Below the pieces are notes generated by a model. That model saw only the letters and a list, made by a program, of their open reading frames with translations, was not told the origin of the DNA and did no database searches. A DNA stretch of 64,000 bases from Candidatus Aminicenantota bacterium (GTDB lineage Bacteria > Acidobacteriota > Aminicenantia > Aminicenantales > Saccharicenantaceae), in NCBI GenBank assembly GCA_026393975.1, contig JAPKZD010000013.1, forward strand, positions 21,020 through 85,019, in the 5' to 3' direction. This document shows, piece after piece, positions 23,780 to 33,063 of the stretch. The translations under genes and the position numbers were made by a program. The stretch's first letter is position 1. Every line of letters starts with the position of its first letter.

Positions 23780-24379
23780 TCAGGCCTTCTTATCGGACGC
23801 ACCGGGCTTGGTGATGGGCAGACCCTTTTTGCAGAACGGGCAGGCGTCGGGTTCGAAGGCCTCGACCTTGAGGGCGAGGAGGCTGCCGACGGGCTTCCCT
23901 TCGACCGGGACGGCGCCGGCGCTCCTATCGACGAGGACGTAGATCCCGGCGACCGCGACCTGCCGCTCGCGCAGGCAGGCGACGACCTCCTGGATCGAGC
24001 CGCCCGTCGTCAGGATGTCCTCGACGATGACGGCGCGCGAGACGTCGAGCCCCGAGAAGCCCGAGCGGATGGACATTTTCTCGTCGGCGCGCTGGGTGAA
24101 GGCGAACTTCTTGCCGAGCTTGAGGGCGGCCAGGAAGCCGATAGCGATGGCGCCGAAGGCGGGCGAGACAACGTAATCGAAATCGGGCACCTCGCGCCGG
24201 ATCTTGGCGGCGAGGAGGTCGACGATCTTGTCGAGGGCGGCCGGCTTCTCGATGAGTCGGATCTTTTCGAAATACCACTCGGAGTGTTTGCCCGAGGTCA
24301 GCTTGAAATGGCCCTGGAGCAGGGCGTCGCATTCCTTGAAGAGGTTGAGGACGATCGCGTTTTCCGCAGTCTGGGTCAT
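23780..24379 (-). CDS. pyrE: Orotate phosphoribosyltransferase
   Basis: 199 aa with AAGGAGGG upstream of the ATG. The PRPP-binding loop is AVIVEDILTTGGSI; the substrate part SGKHSEWYFEKIRLIEKP matches OPRTases, as does the flexible-loop segment FAFTQRADEK. It forms OMP from orotate and PRPP in pyrimidine synthesis. The C-terminus carries an extra CPFCKKGLPITKPG tail with a single CxxC, as in the subgroup of short thermophile-type enzymes. It is monocistronic here, divergent from the thioesterase gene. Confidence 0.95.
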   Translation of the reverse strand: MTQTAENAIVLNLFKECDALLQGHFKLTSGKHSEWYFEKIRLIEKPAALDKIVDLLAAKIRREVPDFDYVVSPAFGAIAIGFLAALKLGKKFAFTQRADEKMSIRSGFSGLDVSRAVIVEDILTTGGSIQEVVACLRERQVAVAGIYVLVDRSAGAVPVEGKPVGSLLALKVEAFEPDACPFCKKGLPITKPGASDKKA

Positions 24380-24527
24380 GGCGGCCCTCCTTCTTCGTCT
24401 AGGGTACCGGTGGAAAAGCGATTATATCGGGATTAGCGGGATGGGACAAGTTCTCTCTTCCTTGCGGCCGGCTGGAAAATGTGCTAAACGGGGAGCGGGA
24501 AAATGACCTATCCAGGAGCGGTCGCCT

Positions 24528-24935
24528 ATGGCCAACGAATTCCGTGATGACCGTTTATGCTTCGTCTGCGGCGAGAAGAACGCGGCCGGGCTGAAGCTCC
24601 GCATCCGGACGGATTCGGAGCGCGGGGAGTCGACGGCTGATGTGATATTTCCGGAGCATCTCCAGGGATGGGCGAAGATCGTCCACGGCGGGCTCTTGGC
24701 GACCGTCCTCGACGAGGCCATGATCTACGCCGCCGGGGCGAGGGGCCTCAAATGTGTTACCGGCGAGATGACGGTCCGCTTCGTGAAGCCGGCCTCGACC
24801 TGTGTGGCCTATACGCTCAGGGGCCGGTTCGTCGAGGACCAGGGGCGCATCGTTCTCGCCGAAAGCGCGCTCCTCGATGGCGAGGGCCATGAGGTCGCCC
24901 GGGCGGTGGGCAAGCTTTTTAAAACAAGAACATAG
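24528..24935 (+). CDS. Hotdog-fold thioesterase (PaaI/YigI-like)
   Basis: 135 aa; AGGAG site upstream of ATG 24528. The motif LQGWAKIVHGGLLATVLDEAM is the hotdog signature with the catalytic-region HGG and Asp/Glu on the long helix; the N-terminal CFVCGEKNAAGLKL motif is typical of this subgroup. Likely hydrolyses acyl-CoA thioesters; the substrate cannot be told. The stop lies next to the convergent TauE/SafE stop. Confidence 0.88.
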   Translation: MANEFRDDRLCFVCGEKNAAGLKLRIRTDSERGESTADVIFPEHLQGWAKIVHGGLLATVLDEAMIYAAGARGLKCVTGEMTVRFVKPASTCVAYTLRGRFVEDQGRIVLAESALLDGEGHEVARAVGKLFKTRT

Positions 24936-24936
24936 C

Positions 24937-25716
24937 TCAAAAGAAAAAGAAGCGGGCGGCGACGAAAATGAGAAAGATCCCGTAAAGGAGCTTGACCGTC
25001 CTCGAGGACAGGCTGATGGTGATGCAGGCGCCGAAGACGGTGCCCATAAACAGGCCCAGAGCGATCCAGGCCGCGGCGGTGAGGTCGAGAGTTCCGGCGT
25101 TGTAATAATAAAGAACCCCGGGCAGGCCGAAGGGGAAGAGGATGGCCCCGAGAGATGTGGCGATGGCCCGCTTGGCGGGATAGTGAAGGACCAGGGTCAG
25201 CATCGGGACGATGATGTTGCCGCCGCCGATGCCGAACATACCGGCCATGACTCCAGCCAGCGCGCCGATGCCGACGAGCGCGTAGGCGGAAGGCCGTGGG
25301 TTCGCCTCGGGCTCGGGTTTGGCCGCGGCCGCACGCCCGCGAAAGCGCTGGACACGCCGGACCGGGTCGATGAAGTTCCAGCCGACATAGAGACAGAACA
25401 CGGCGAAGAATTTCCGCATGAGGTCGACCGGGAGTGTGTTGGCCAGCCAAGCCCCGACGATGACCGACGTCAGAAGTCCGGCGGCTATGAACGCCGACGC
25501 CCGCAGGTCGATGATGCGCGCCTTGTAGTAGGCGACGACGCCGAGGATGCCGACGGGAAGGAGGATCGCCGCGAGCGACGTCCCCGTCGCCTTGACGAGA
25601 GGGAATCCGGACAACAGGATGAGCGCCGGGACGATGATGATGCCGCCGCCTATTCCGAACAGTCCGGCGAATACACCCGCCGCGGCGCCGACGAGGATGA
25701 GCCACGGTCCGCTCAT
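24937..25716 (-). CDS. TauE/SafE-family membrane permease
   Basis: 259 aa, about eight hydrophobic helices. It has the two-fold repeat characteristic of the family: GAAAGVFAGLFGIGGGIIIVPAL in the first half and AGVMAGMFGIGGGNIIVPML in the second. The family moves sulfite, sulfonates or other organic anions; the substrate here is unknown. The gene stands alone, convergent with the thioesterase gene, and has no strong ribosome binding site. Confidence 0.92.
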   Translation of the reverse strand: MSGPWLILVGAAAGVFAGLFGIGGGIIIVPALILLSGFPLVKATGTSLAAILLPVGILGVVAYYKARIIDLRASAFIAAGLLTSVIVGAWLANTLPVDLMRKFFAVFCLYVGWNFIDPVRRVQRFRGRAAAAKPEPEANPRPSAYALVGIGALAGVMAGMFGIGGGNIIVPMLTLVLHYPAKRAIATSLGAILFPFGLPGVLYYYNAGTLDLTAAAWIALGLFMGTVFGACITISLSSRTVKLLYGIFLIFVAARFFFF

Positions 25717-25935
25717 GCCCGCGATTATAATTGATTCGTTGCTTGGCTACAATAATGTATTGATAAATAACAAATTAGGCAAAAAAGAGGCCTGGTTTTG
25801 GGCTTAGGAGGCCCATTTTTGCCCCAAAAACGCTGTGGTGAGATTGCTATTGACCAGCCTGACCTCTAGATTGCGATCGTCTTGTCGTGATATTGTCTGT
25901 TCGCGTTTTTTGTCTCCCGCGATACAGGAGGTCCC
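25717..25935. promoter_or_regulatory. AT-rich divergent intergenic region with inverted repeat 25778-25823
   Basis: This gap separates the TauE/SafE gene (leftward) and the GH127 gene (rightward). GGCAAAAA at 25778-25785 pairs with TTTTTGCC at 25816-25823, with GGCC-containing inner segments. A hairpin between divergent genes is not needed for termination, so it may be an operator or a relic. No convincing promoter hexamer pair was found. Confidence 0.35.
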
Positions 25936-27969
25936 ATGAGAACGAGAACTCATCCATCCCTTTCGGCCGCCCTCATCGTCCTCTTCGCCCTCGCCCTCTC
26001 CGGCTGCCGCGCCCGCCCCGCCGCGCCGGCCGCCCTCGACTACCCCATCCGTCCCATCCCGTTCACCCAGGTCAAGCTCACCGACTCCTTCTGGGCGCCG
26101 CGCCTCGAAACGAACCGCACGGTCTCCGTCCCCTACGCCCTCCGGATGAACGAGGAGACGGGCCGCGTCGACAATTTCCGCAAGGCCGCCCGCCTCATGA
26201 CCGGCCCCCACAAGGGCCGGCGCTTCAACGATTCCGACGTCTACAAAGCCATGGAAGCGGCCGCCTACACCCTTCGCCTTTACCCCGACGCCGGCCTCGA
26301 GAAGACCCTCGACGACCTCATCGCCCTCATCGGCCAGGCCCAGGAACCCGACGGCTACCTGTTCACGGCACGGACGAACGACCCCGCCCATCCCGCTCCC
26401 GGCTCCGGCCCCGAGCGCTGGTCGAACCTCCGTGTCAGCCACGAACTCTTCAACGTCGGCCATATGTACGAGGCGGCCGTGGCCCATTTCCAGGCCACCG
26501 GCAAGCATTCGTTCCTGGCCATCGCCGAGAAGAACGCCGGCCTCCTCCTCCGCACTTTTGGCCCGGGCCCCGGCCAGCGTCGCGCCTTCCCCGGCCACCA
26601 GGAGATCGAGATCGGCCTCTCTAAGCTCTTCCGGGCCACCGGGAACCGCGCCTATCTCGACTTGGCCAAGTTCTTCCTCGACGAGCGCGGTCATTATTTC
26701 GGCGGCGAAAAGCACGCCCCGGGCGACCCTTTTTCCGTCTATGATTCCGACGAGTACATTCAAAACCACAAGCCCGTGCTCGAGCAGGACGAGGCTGTGG
26801 GTCATGCCGTCCGGGCCATGTACATGTACTCGGGCATGGCCGACGTCGCCGCCCTCGGCGGGTATCCGGAATACGTCGCGGCCATCGACCGGCTCTGGCA
26901 GAACGTCGCCGGCAAGAAACAGTACCTGACCGGCGGAGTCGGGGCTCGCGGCGGGTCCGAGGCCTTCGGTGATGCTTACGAACTACCGAACGCCGAAGCG
27001 TATACCGAGACGTGCGCGGCCATCGGCAACGCCCTCTGGAACTACCGCCTCTTCCTTCTCCACGGCGAGTCAAAATACATGGACGTCTTCGAGCGCGTCC
27101 TCTACAACGGGCTCCTCTCCGGTGTCTCCCTCAGCGGCGACCGTTTCTTCTACCAGAACCCGCTCGAGTCGGCCGGCAGCTATGAGCGTAGTCCTTGGTT
27201 CGAGGTCGCCTGCTGTCCGCCGAACATGACCCGCTTCCTGCCCTCGCTTCCGGGCTACGTTTACGCGACGAAAGAGGACACCGTCTTCGTCAACCTGTTC
27301 ATCGCCGGGGAAGGGACGATCGACCTCGGCGGCCGGGCCGTCACGCTCACCCAGGAAACGCGCTATCCCTGGGACGGCGCGGTCAAGCTGATCGTTTCTC
27401 CCGCGCTGCCCGGCGAGTTCGAGCTGGTCCTCCGCATCCCCGGCTGGGCCGGGAACGAGGCCATGCCGACCGACCTCTATAGATTTCTCGATGTGAGCGC
27501 CGAACGTCCGGCCCTGAAAGTCAACGGCAAAGCCGCGGCCCTGGATATTCGTGACGGCTATGCCCGCATCCGCCGGACTTGGAAAAATGGGGACACCCTC
27601 GAGCTCTCACTTCCCATGCCCGTGCGCCGCGTCGTCGCCCACGATTCCGTGGCCGATGACAGCGGCCGTGTCGCCCTCCAGCGCGGCCCGGTCGTCTTCG
27701 CCGCCGAGGGAGTGGACAACGGCGGCGGTGTTTTTGACTTTTTCCTCCCGGACGGCGCGGCCCTCGGCGCGGAATTCCGGCCGGACCTCCTCAACGGCGT
27801 CGTCGTCATCACGGGGAATGCGGCCTCGGCGTCAAAGAGCGGCCGGCCCTTCGTCGCCGTCCCTTATTACGCCTGGGCCAATCGGGGCCCCGGGCAGATG
27901 CTGGTCTGGCTGCCGCGCACGGCCGCCGCCGTGAGGCCCGCCAAGTCCGTCAATATGAAGGTCGATTAA
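25936..27969 (+). CDS. GH127-family glycosidase (beta-L-arabinofuranosidase type), lipoprotein
   Basis: 677 aa behind AGGAGG. Lipoprotein signal with lipobox ALSGC. (alpha/alpha)6-barrel protein of the former DUF1680. The GH127 zinc/nucleophile site is visible: Glu and Cys in AEAYTETCAAIG and the Cys-Cys pair in EVACCPPNMTR, matching the Glu-Cys3 zinc site with a Cys nucleophile known for HypBA1. Beta-sandwich domains follow. Expected to release beta-L-arabinofuranose from plant-type glycans at the periplasmic face. Its stop is 9 nt from that of a second GH127-type gene on the other strand. Confidence 0.9.
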   Translation: MRTRTHPSLSAALIVLFALALSGCRARPAAPAALDYPIRPIPFTQVKLTDSFWAPRLETNRTVSVPYALRMNEETGRVDNFRKAARLMTGPHKGRRFNDSDVYKAMEAAAYTLRLYPDAGLEKTLDDLIALIGQAQEPDGYLFTARTNDPAHPAPGSGPERWSNLRVSHELFNVGHMYEAAVAHFQATGKHSFLAIAEKNAGLLLRTFGPGPGQRRAFPGHQEIEIGLSKLFRATGNRAYLDLAKFFLDERGHYFGGEKHAPGDPFSVYDSDEYIQNHKPVLEQDEAVGHAVRAMYMYSGMADVAALGGYPEYVAAIDRLWQNVAGKKQYLTGGVGARGGSEAFGDAYELPNAEAYTETCAAIGNALWNYRLFLLHGESKYMDVFERVLYNGLLSGVSLSGDRFFYQNPLESAGSYERSPWFEVACCPPNMTRFLPSLPGYVYATKEDTVFVNLFIAGEGTIDLGGRAVTLTQETRYPWDGAVKLIVSPALPGEFELVLRIPGWAGNEAMPTDLYRFLDVSAERPALKVNGKAAALDIRDGYARIRRTWKNGDTLELSLPMPVRRVVAHDSVADDSGRVALQRGPVVFAAEGVDNGGGVFDFFLPDGAALGAEFRPDLLNGVVVITGNAASASKSGRPFVAVPYYAWANRGPGQMLVWLPRTAAAVRPAKSVNMKVD

Positions 27970-27978
27970 CGGGCCGGA

Positions 27979-29931
27979 TTACCTCGCCCGGCGGGGCGGC
28001 TCGGCCAACTGCCAATAGATCGCGTAGCGCTCTCCGAAGAGCTTGTAGAAGGGGACGAGCGTGACGTCGTTGGGCTTACCGGCGCCCTCCGTCCGGAAGG
28101 TCAGGGGTTTGCCGGCGACGGGCTTGATCCAGGCTTCGAGAGGCACATTGTCCTTGACGTCGAACTTGGGGACGGCTACGGGATCTCCTTCCGGGCCGTA
28201 TTTCCCGTAGACCTTGTCCTCGCTCAGTCCTTCGGCTCCACCGAGAGCGCCGGCGAGGACGATCGGCCCGTAGAGGATGGCGGCGACGTCCGGCCGGTCG
28301 GGCAGGCGCTCGAGCCGGAGCTTCATGGGCAGGTCGACCTCGATACGGTCGCCGTTTTTCCACGTCCGCGCGATCGTCAGGTAGCTTGACGGGCTAGCCG
28401 AAGCCTCGTGCCTTTTTCCGTTGATCTTGACGGAGCAAACGCCGGCGATCCAACCCGGTACCCGGATGCGGAGGGCGAGCGCGACCGGTTTCGCCGCGCC
28501 GATTATGAGCGTCGTCTTCGGCTCTTCGGGGAAGCGCGTCTCCTGACGGACCTTGACGCCTTTTTCCTTCCAGTCGAGCTCAGAGGCGATGAACAGGTTG
28601 ACGAAAAGGCCACCGCCGTCCTGGAAGTAGATGCTGTCGCCGTACTTGGCGTGGTTTTCCATCCCCGTCCCCGTACAGCACCAGAACGAGTCGTAGGGCT
28701 TCATGAACGTCTTGAACATGCCCGGCAGCATCGGGACGTAGTACATCATCATGGCGTCGCTGGGGTTCTGGGTCGGGAGGATGCCGTTCCAGAGGGCCCG
28801 CTCGTAATAATCGGCGTATTTCGCCGCCGCTTCCCAGCTGAAGAGGTGGCGCGTGAGCTTCAGCATGTTGTATGTGCAGCAGGACTCGTGGCTGTTGCGG
28901 CCGAGCTCCTCGTAGAGCTGGTAGGGGTCGGACTCCCAAGCCTCGTTGTCGCTTGTCCCGCCCGTGACGAAACTCCGGGCGCCGGTGACCTCGTTCCAGA
29001 AGAAGGTCGCGATGGCGCGGAGGACGGGCTCGCCGGTCATCTCGTACTCGCGGGCCGCGCCGATGATGTTCGGGATGAAGGAGTTGACGTGCTCGCCTTT
29101 CATCTTATCGACGGAATGGGACAGGGGCTCGGTGTATTTGCGCTCGTCGAAGCGCCGGGCCGTGGCCAAGTAGTCGGCCTTGCCCGTGATCGCGTAGAGG
29201 TTGGCCAGGACCTCGTTCATCCCGCCCTGTTCGGTGAAGTTGAGGACGCGCTCCATGTGGGCCCGGTCGGACTTGTCGGTCCGCGACTTGACCCAGCGGG
29301 CCATCCCCTCGACGACCTCGAGCGCCTGGCGGCTGTCGCAATACTCGAACATGTCGACGAGTCCGGCCATGATCTTGTGGAGCGTGTAATAGGGTGCCCA
29401 GACGCTGCGGACGGACTCGACGCGGTCGAAGAATGTTTCTGGGAAGGCGCTGAGGTAGCCCGAAGGACCGAAGGCCTTCTGACACTCAGCCAGGGCCGCG
29501 ACGACGGCGTCGGCCTTGGCTTTGACCCGCGCATCGCCCGTCGAGGCGAACATCAGGGCCGAGGCGGAAAGAAAGTGGCCGATCGTGTGGCCGCGGAGCT
29601 CGACGTCGGCCTTCTCCCAGCCGCCGTAGGCCTCCGCCGTGGACGGGAGCCCCGCCGTGACCCGGAACATGTGGAGCAGGCGGTCGTTGTCGAGGCTCAA
29701 CATGTAACCGAGGTCGCGCTCCATGGCCGTCTTGAAGGGGCCGTCGAGAAGCTGGACATTCTTCAGGCTGAAGGGATAGGCTTCGACCGGGACGGCCGGT
29801 TTGACCGAGGCCGCCGCGAACATGGTATCGGTGAGCGCCGCTTTGTCTTGGGGCCCGCCGGCCGCGGCCAACGACAGCACGACGCAAACGACGAGGATGA
29901 CGCTAGAAACGGACCTGCGAGGGACTCTCAT
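27979..29931 (-). CDS. Secreted GH127/GH146-type glycosidase (DUF1680)
   Basis: 650 aa with a Sec signal peptide (VILVVCVVLSLAAAGG). It shares the (alpha/alpha)6 barrel of the previous protein but belongs to a different subgroup: ELGRNSHESCCTYNMLKL carries a Cys-Cys pair and FWCCTGTGMENHAKYGDSIY a second one, as in the GH127/GH146 relatives. Residues TIGHFLSASALMFAST and GGWEKADVELRGH are family-typical. It probably acts on arabinose-containing glycans together with the convergent GH127 lipoprotein; exact specificity is inference. Confidence 0.85.
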   Translation of the reverse strand: MRVPRRSVSSVILVVCVVLSLAAAGGPQDKAALTDTMFAAASVKPAVPVEAYPFSLKNVQLLDGPFKTAMERDLGYMLSLDNDRLLHMFRVTAGLPSTAEAYGGWEKADVELRGHTIGHFLSASALMFASTGDARVKAKADAVVAALAECQKAFGPSGYLSAFPETFFDRVESVRSVWAPYYTLHKIMAGLVDMFEYCDSRQALEVVEGMARWVKSRTDKSDRAHMERVLNFTEQGGMNEVLANLYAITGKADYLATARRFDERKYTEPLSHSVDKMKGEHVNSFIPNIIGAAREYEMTGEPVLRAIATFFWNEVTGARSFVTGGTSDNEAWESDPYQLYEELGRNSHESCCTYNMLKLTRHLFSWEAAAKYADYYERALWNGILPTQNPSDAMMMYYVPMLPGMFKTFMKPYDSFWCCTGTGMENHAKYGDSIYFQDGGGLFVNLFIASELDWKEKGVKVRQETRFPEEPKTTLIIGAAKPVALALRIRVPGWIAGVCSVKINGKRHEASASPSSYLTIARTWKNGDRIEVDLPMKLRLERLPDRPDVAAILYGPIVLAGALGGAEGLSEDKVYGKYGPEGDPVAVPKFDVKDNVPLEAWIKPVAGKPLTFRTEGAGKPNDVTLVPFYKLFGERYAIYWQLAEPPRRAR

Positions 29932-30071
29932 GGAACCTCCTGAAAAGCTTCGGCAGGGCTGCGAACGCCCCGAATTCCCGAAGGCGCCTCATTAGTAACA
30001 TCGGGCCCGCCCCCTGTCAATCCGGGGGGAGATTCGTTTATAATCCCGTTATGCCCCTCAAGGAGGCTCCC
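29932..30071 (+). promoter_or_regulatory. Divergent promoter region; -10 box at 30039-30044
   Basis: A perfect TATAAT lies at 30039-30044; the best -35 is CTGTCA (30014-30019), 19 nt away. It would drive the 969-aa gene with a leader of about 20 nt. The AAGGAGG site is at 30060-30066. Confidence 0.45.
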
Positions 30072-32981
30072 ATGACCGCGAAGAGCGCCCTGCCCGCCCT
30101 CGTTTTCCTAAGCCTGGCCGCCTTATTCCTACCCGCGGCGGTCCCGGCCGCCGCCGAGGACATGGTCCTCGACAACGGCCGGCTCAGGGCCGAATTCAAC
30201 GACCGCGGGCTCGTCGCCCTCGCCGCGCCGAAGCCGGGCCGGACGCTCACGTTCTCCGCCGACCCATCCTCGGTGACGATCGACGGCGCGGCCGTCGACA
30301 TCGGCAGCCTCGGCTCGGCCGAGATCGAGATGACCCCGGCCAAGATCGCCTATCGCTATACCCGGGACCCGTACACCTTCGACGTCATCTACGAGCTCAA
30401 GCCGGCCTGGGATTTCCTGACGAAGCAGATCGTCGTCACCTCGGCCCGAAGCCGCGTCTTCCGCGTCCAGGAGGTCAAACCGCTGGCCGCTTCGCTCGAC
30501 CTCCCCGTCGCCGACGAGCTTAAGCTCGCGGGCGGCTCCTTCGGGACTCTTTGCCGGTTCGCCGCCGCCGGCGGGCCTCCCGCCGCGCCCGCCTGGGGGG
30601 TCTTCTTCCTGCTCCAGAACCCATTCATGGCCTGGACGCGCGAGGGCCGCGACGTCGCCGTCTCCTACGCCCCGGACATGGATTGGAGCCGCGATTACGG
30701 CGCCTTCGCCTCCGACCGCCTCTGCCTGGGGCTCTACGAGCTCGCCGGCACGCGCTTTCCAGCGAAAGCCGTCCCCGAGTGGAAGTTCGTCGCCGACTAC
30801 GACAAGCTTCTCAAGGAGTCGCCGACGATCGACGCCAACGAGGTCGAGGCCCTGACCGGCTGCGTCCGCGCGTTCCTCCTTTATTACCCCGGCCGCAGCG
30901 TCCGCGTCCACATCCCCTGGTGCGAGAACGACTACCAGATCGACGTTGGGACACCCGAGGGCGTCGAGGAATACAAGCGTATTATGGACCGGGCGGCCGA
31001 GCTCGGCATCACCCATCTGCTCTATACCCCGGCCAACAGCGCGCTCTCCCGGCTCGAGGACAACGCCGACTCCTGGGGTTGGGAGAACGTCCTCTGGTTC
31101 GGACTGGGTCAGAAGCTCAGGAAAGGGGAGTGGGACCCGCAGCGCGATGACGTCCCTGCCGGGCTCAAGTCCATGCTCGACTATGCCGCCTCGAAGAACC
31201 TCAAGCTCATGGCCTACGTCTACCCCTCCCTGCCGTTCCTCCAAAATCCGGAGTGGACCGCTTGGGCCGGGGCGGCCGCCGCCGGCGCCCGCCCCGGGGC
31301 GGACACGGGCCTGCGCAGTTTCCAGGGCTGGTGGCTGGACAAGCTCACGGGCTTCATGAGTAAGACGGGGGCCGCCGGCTTCTCCTTCGATCACTGGTGG
31401 ATTGCCCAGGACAAGGCCTCGAGCAAGTACGCCCAGTGGTACGGCTGCCGCCGCATCCTGGAGAGCCTGCGCCGGGAGGCCTTCGACGTAGTCGTCGACG
31501 GCCGCCAGCAATACCAGAACTTCGGGCCGTGGACCTGGCTCGCCGGGTCCTATCCCCATCCGACCCTTACGGACGAACAGCCGGAAAGCTTCAAGGCCTT
31601 CCCCGACCTCCATACCGACCGGGTCTCGGCCAATCGCCAGCGCTTCGCCGCCTGGACCTACCGGGTCGAACGCTTCGCCCCGCCCGAGATCATGCCCGGC
31701 TTCATCACCCACCAATCGGAGCGCACCGACGAGAAGGGCGTCATGCGCCGGGACCGCTTCCGGCCGAAGGATTGGGATTATCTCGGCTGGAAATACTCGC
31801 TCCTGTCCTCGATCGCCACGGCGCCCTTCCACCACGTCGTCAACTTCATCCCCGCCCGGAACGCCGAGGAATTCGCGGCCCTCTCCGAAAACGATAAGGC
31901 CTGGTTCCGGAAATGGCTCGATTGGACCGACGAGAACGCCCGCTTCCTCCACGCCCTGAGGCCGATCATCGGACCGCCGATGGCCGGCCGCGTCGACGGG
32001 ACGGCCGCGATCATCGAGGACCGCGGCATCGTTTTTCTTTTCAACCCCAATCCCGGCCGCAAGGAAGCCCGCTTCAAGCTTGACGCCTCGATCGGTCTCG
32101 TCAATGGTGAGCGGTTCATGATCAAGGAGCTCTATCCGGAGGAGGGCCGGCTCATCGCTTCGTCCGAGGGGCTTTGGGCCTACGGGAGCGAGGTCGTTCT
32201 GCCCCTCTCCGGGCGCGACGCCGCCGTTTTCGAGGTCTTCCCGGCTCCGGCCCAGATCGAGGAGTCTGTCCTGTTCAACGTCCGGGGCGAGGTTTCATTG
32301 AGTGCGGGGCGGCTCGTCCTGACCGACGTCACGGCGGAGGTGGGGACGACCCGTCGGCTTCTCGTCCTTCTGCCCAGGGATGCCCGGGTGCGCGCCCTGT
32401 CCGTCAACGGCGTCCCATATCCGTTCAAGGCCGACAAGGGCCGGGTCACGGCGAACGTTCGTTTCGCCGGCCGGGCCTTCGGCCGCTCCCAGAGCATCGG
32501 CGAGGTCCCGGCCGGCTTCACCGGCGGGACGTTCAAGGCCAGGTTCACCGTCCCGGCCCGGATCTTCGCCCAGCTCGCCGAGAGGAAAAAAGCCTGGCCG
32601 GTCACGTACACCGAGGACGACCTCCGCGCCCCCTGGCTTGGTCCCTGGCGCCTCCTCCTTCACCTGCCCATCGCCGAGGGCACGGAGGCCATGGACGTGA
32701 CCTTGAAGATCAACGGCGTGCCCGTCGAGGTCCGCAAAGCCTACAATAGCATCTATCCCCAGTCGCCGGAAAGGACTTTCATTGGCCATTACGCGGACGT
32801 TTCCCGGCTCAGGCCCGATTCGCCCTGTGATATCGAGGTCGGTCTCCCGACCCTCGAGCCGGGCCGCTTTCAGGGTGTCTTTTTCGAGAACGTGGAAACC
32901 GAATACACCCGCCGGATCCAGGCCCCGCCGGCGCCAGCCCCGAAAAAGAAGGTTCTTCTCCCGAGATCGGGGACTCGCTGA
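30072..32981 (+). CDS. Large secreted glycoside-hydrolase-like TIM-barrel protein
   Basis: 969 aa from the ATG at 30072, chosen because AAGGAGG is 6 nt upstream; the ATG at 30051 has no site. Sec signal peptide ending PAAAEDM. An N-terminal beta-sandwich (to about residue 250) precedes a barrel (about 280-640) with GITHLLYTPANSALSR, KLMAYVYPSLPFL, GAAGFSFDHWW (candidate nucleophile Asp at a strand end) and FDVVVDGRQQYQ (candidate acid/base Asp), as in the clan containing GH36/GH27-like enzymes. Beta domains follow to the C-terminus. I cannot fix a GH family. Its neighbours are two GH127-type enzymes, consistent with one glycan-use locus. Confidence 0.65.
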   Translation: MTAKSALPALVFLSLAALFLPAAVPAAAEDMVLDNGRLRAEFNDRGLVALAAPKPGRTLTFSADPSSVTIDGAAVDIGSLGSAEIEMTPAKIAYRYTRDPYTFDVIYELKPAWDFLTKQIVVTSARSRVFRVQEVKPLAASLDLPVADELKLAGGSFGTLCRFAAAGGPPAAPAWGVFFLLQNPFMAWTREGRDVAVSYAPDMDWSRDYGAFASDRLCLGLYELAGTRFPAKAVPEWKFVADYDKLLKESPTIDANEVEALTGCVRAFLLYYPGRSVRVHIPWCENDYQIDVGTPEGVEEYKRIMDRAAELGITHLLYTPANSALSRLEDNADSWGWENVLWFGLGQKLRKGEWDPQRDDVPAGLKSMLDYAASKNLKLMAYVYPSLPFLQNPEWTAWAGAAAAGARPGADTGLRSFQGWWLDKLTGFMSKTGAAGFSFDHWWIAQDKASSKYAQWYGCRRILESLRREAFDVVVDGRQQYQNFGPWTWLAGSYPHPTLTDEQPESFKAFPDLHTDRVSANRQRFAAWTYRVERFAPPEIMPGFITHQSERTDEKGVMRRDRFRPKDWDYLGWKYSLLSSIATAPFHHVVNFIPARNAEEFAALSENDKAWFRKWLDWTDENARFLHALRPIIGPPMAGRVDGTAAIIEDRGIVFLFNPNPGRKEARFKLDASIGLVNGERFMIKELYPEEGRLIASSEGLWAYGSEVVLPLSGRDAAVFEVFPAPAQIEESVLFNVRGEVSLSAGRLVLTDVTAEVGTTRRLLVLLPRDARVRALSVNGVPYPFKADKGRVTANVRFAGRAFGRSQSIGEVPAGFTGGTFKARFTVPARIFAQLAERKKAWPVTYTEDDLRAPWLGPWRLLLHLPIAEGTEAMDVTLKINGVPVEVRKAYNSIYPQSPERTFIGHYADVSRLRPDSPCDIEVGLPTLEPGRFQGVFFENVETEYTRRIQAPPAPAPKKKVLLPRSGTR

Positions 32982-33063
32982 GAGTAAGCTTGGCGATATC
33001 TACCGCCATCTCTCGCTTTGCTTCCCGATTTCGGGAGAAGAACTAAAAAGAAGACGAGGTGAG

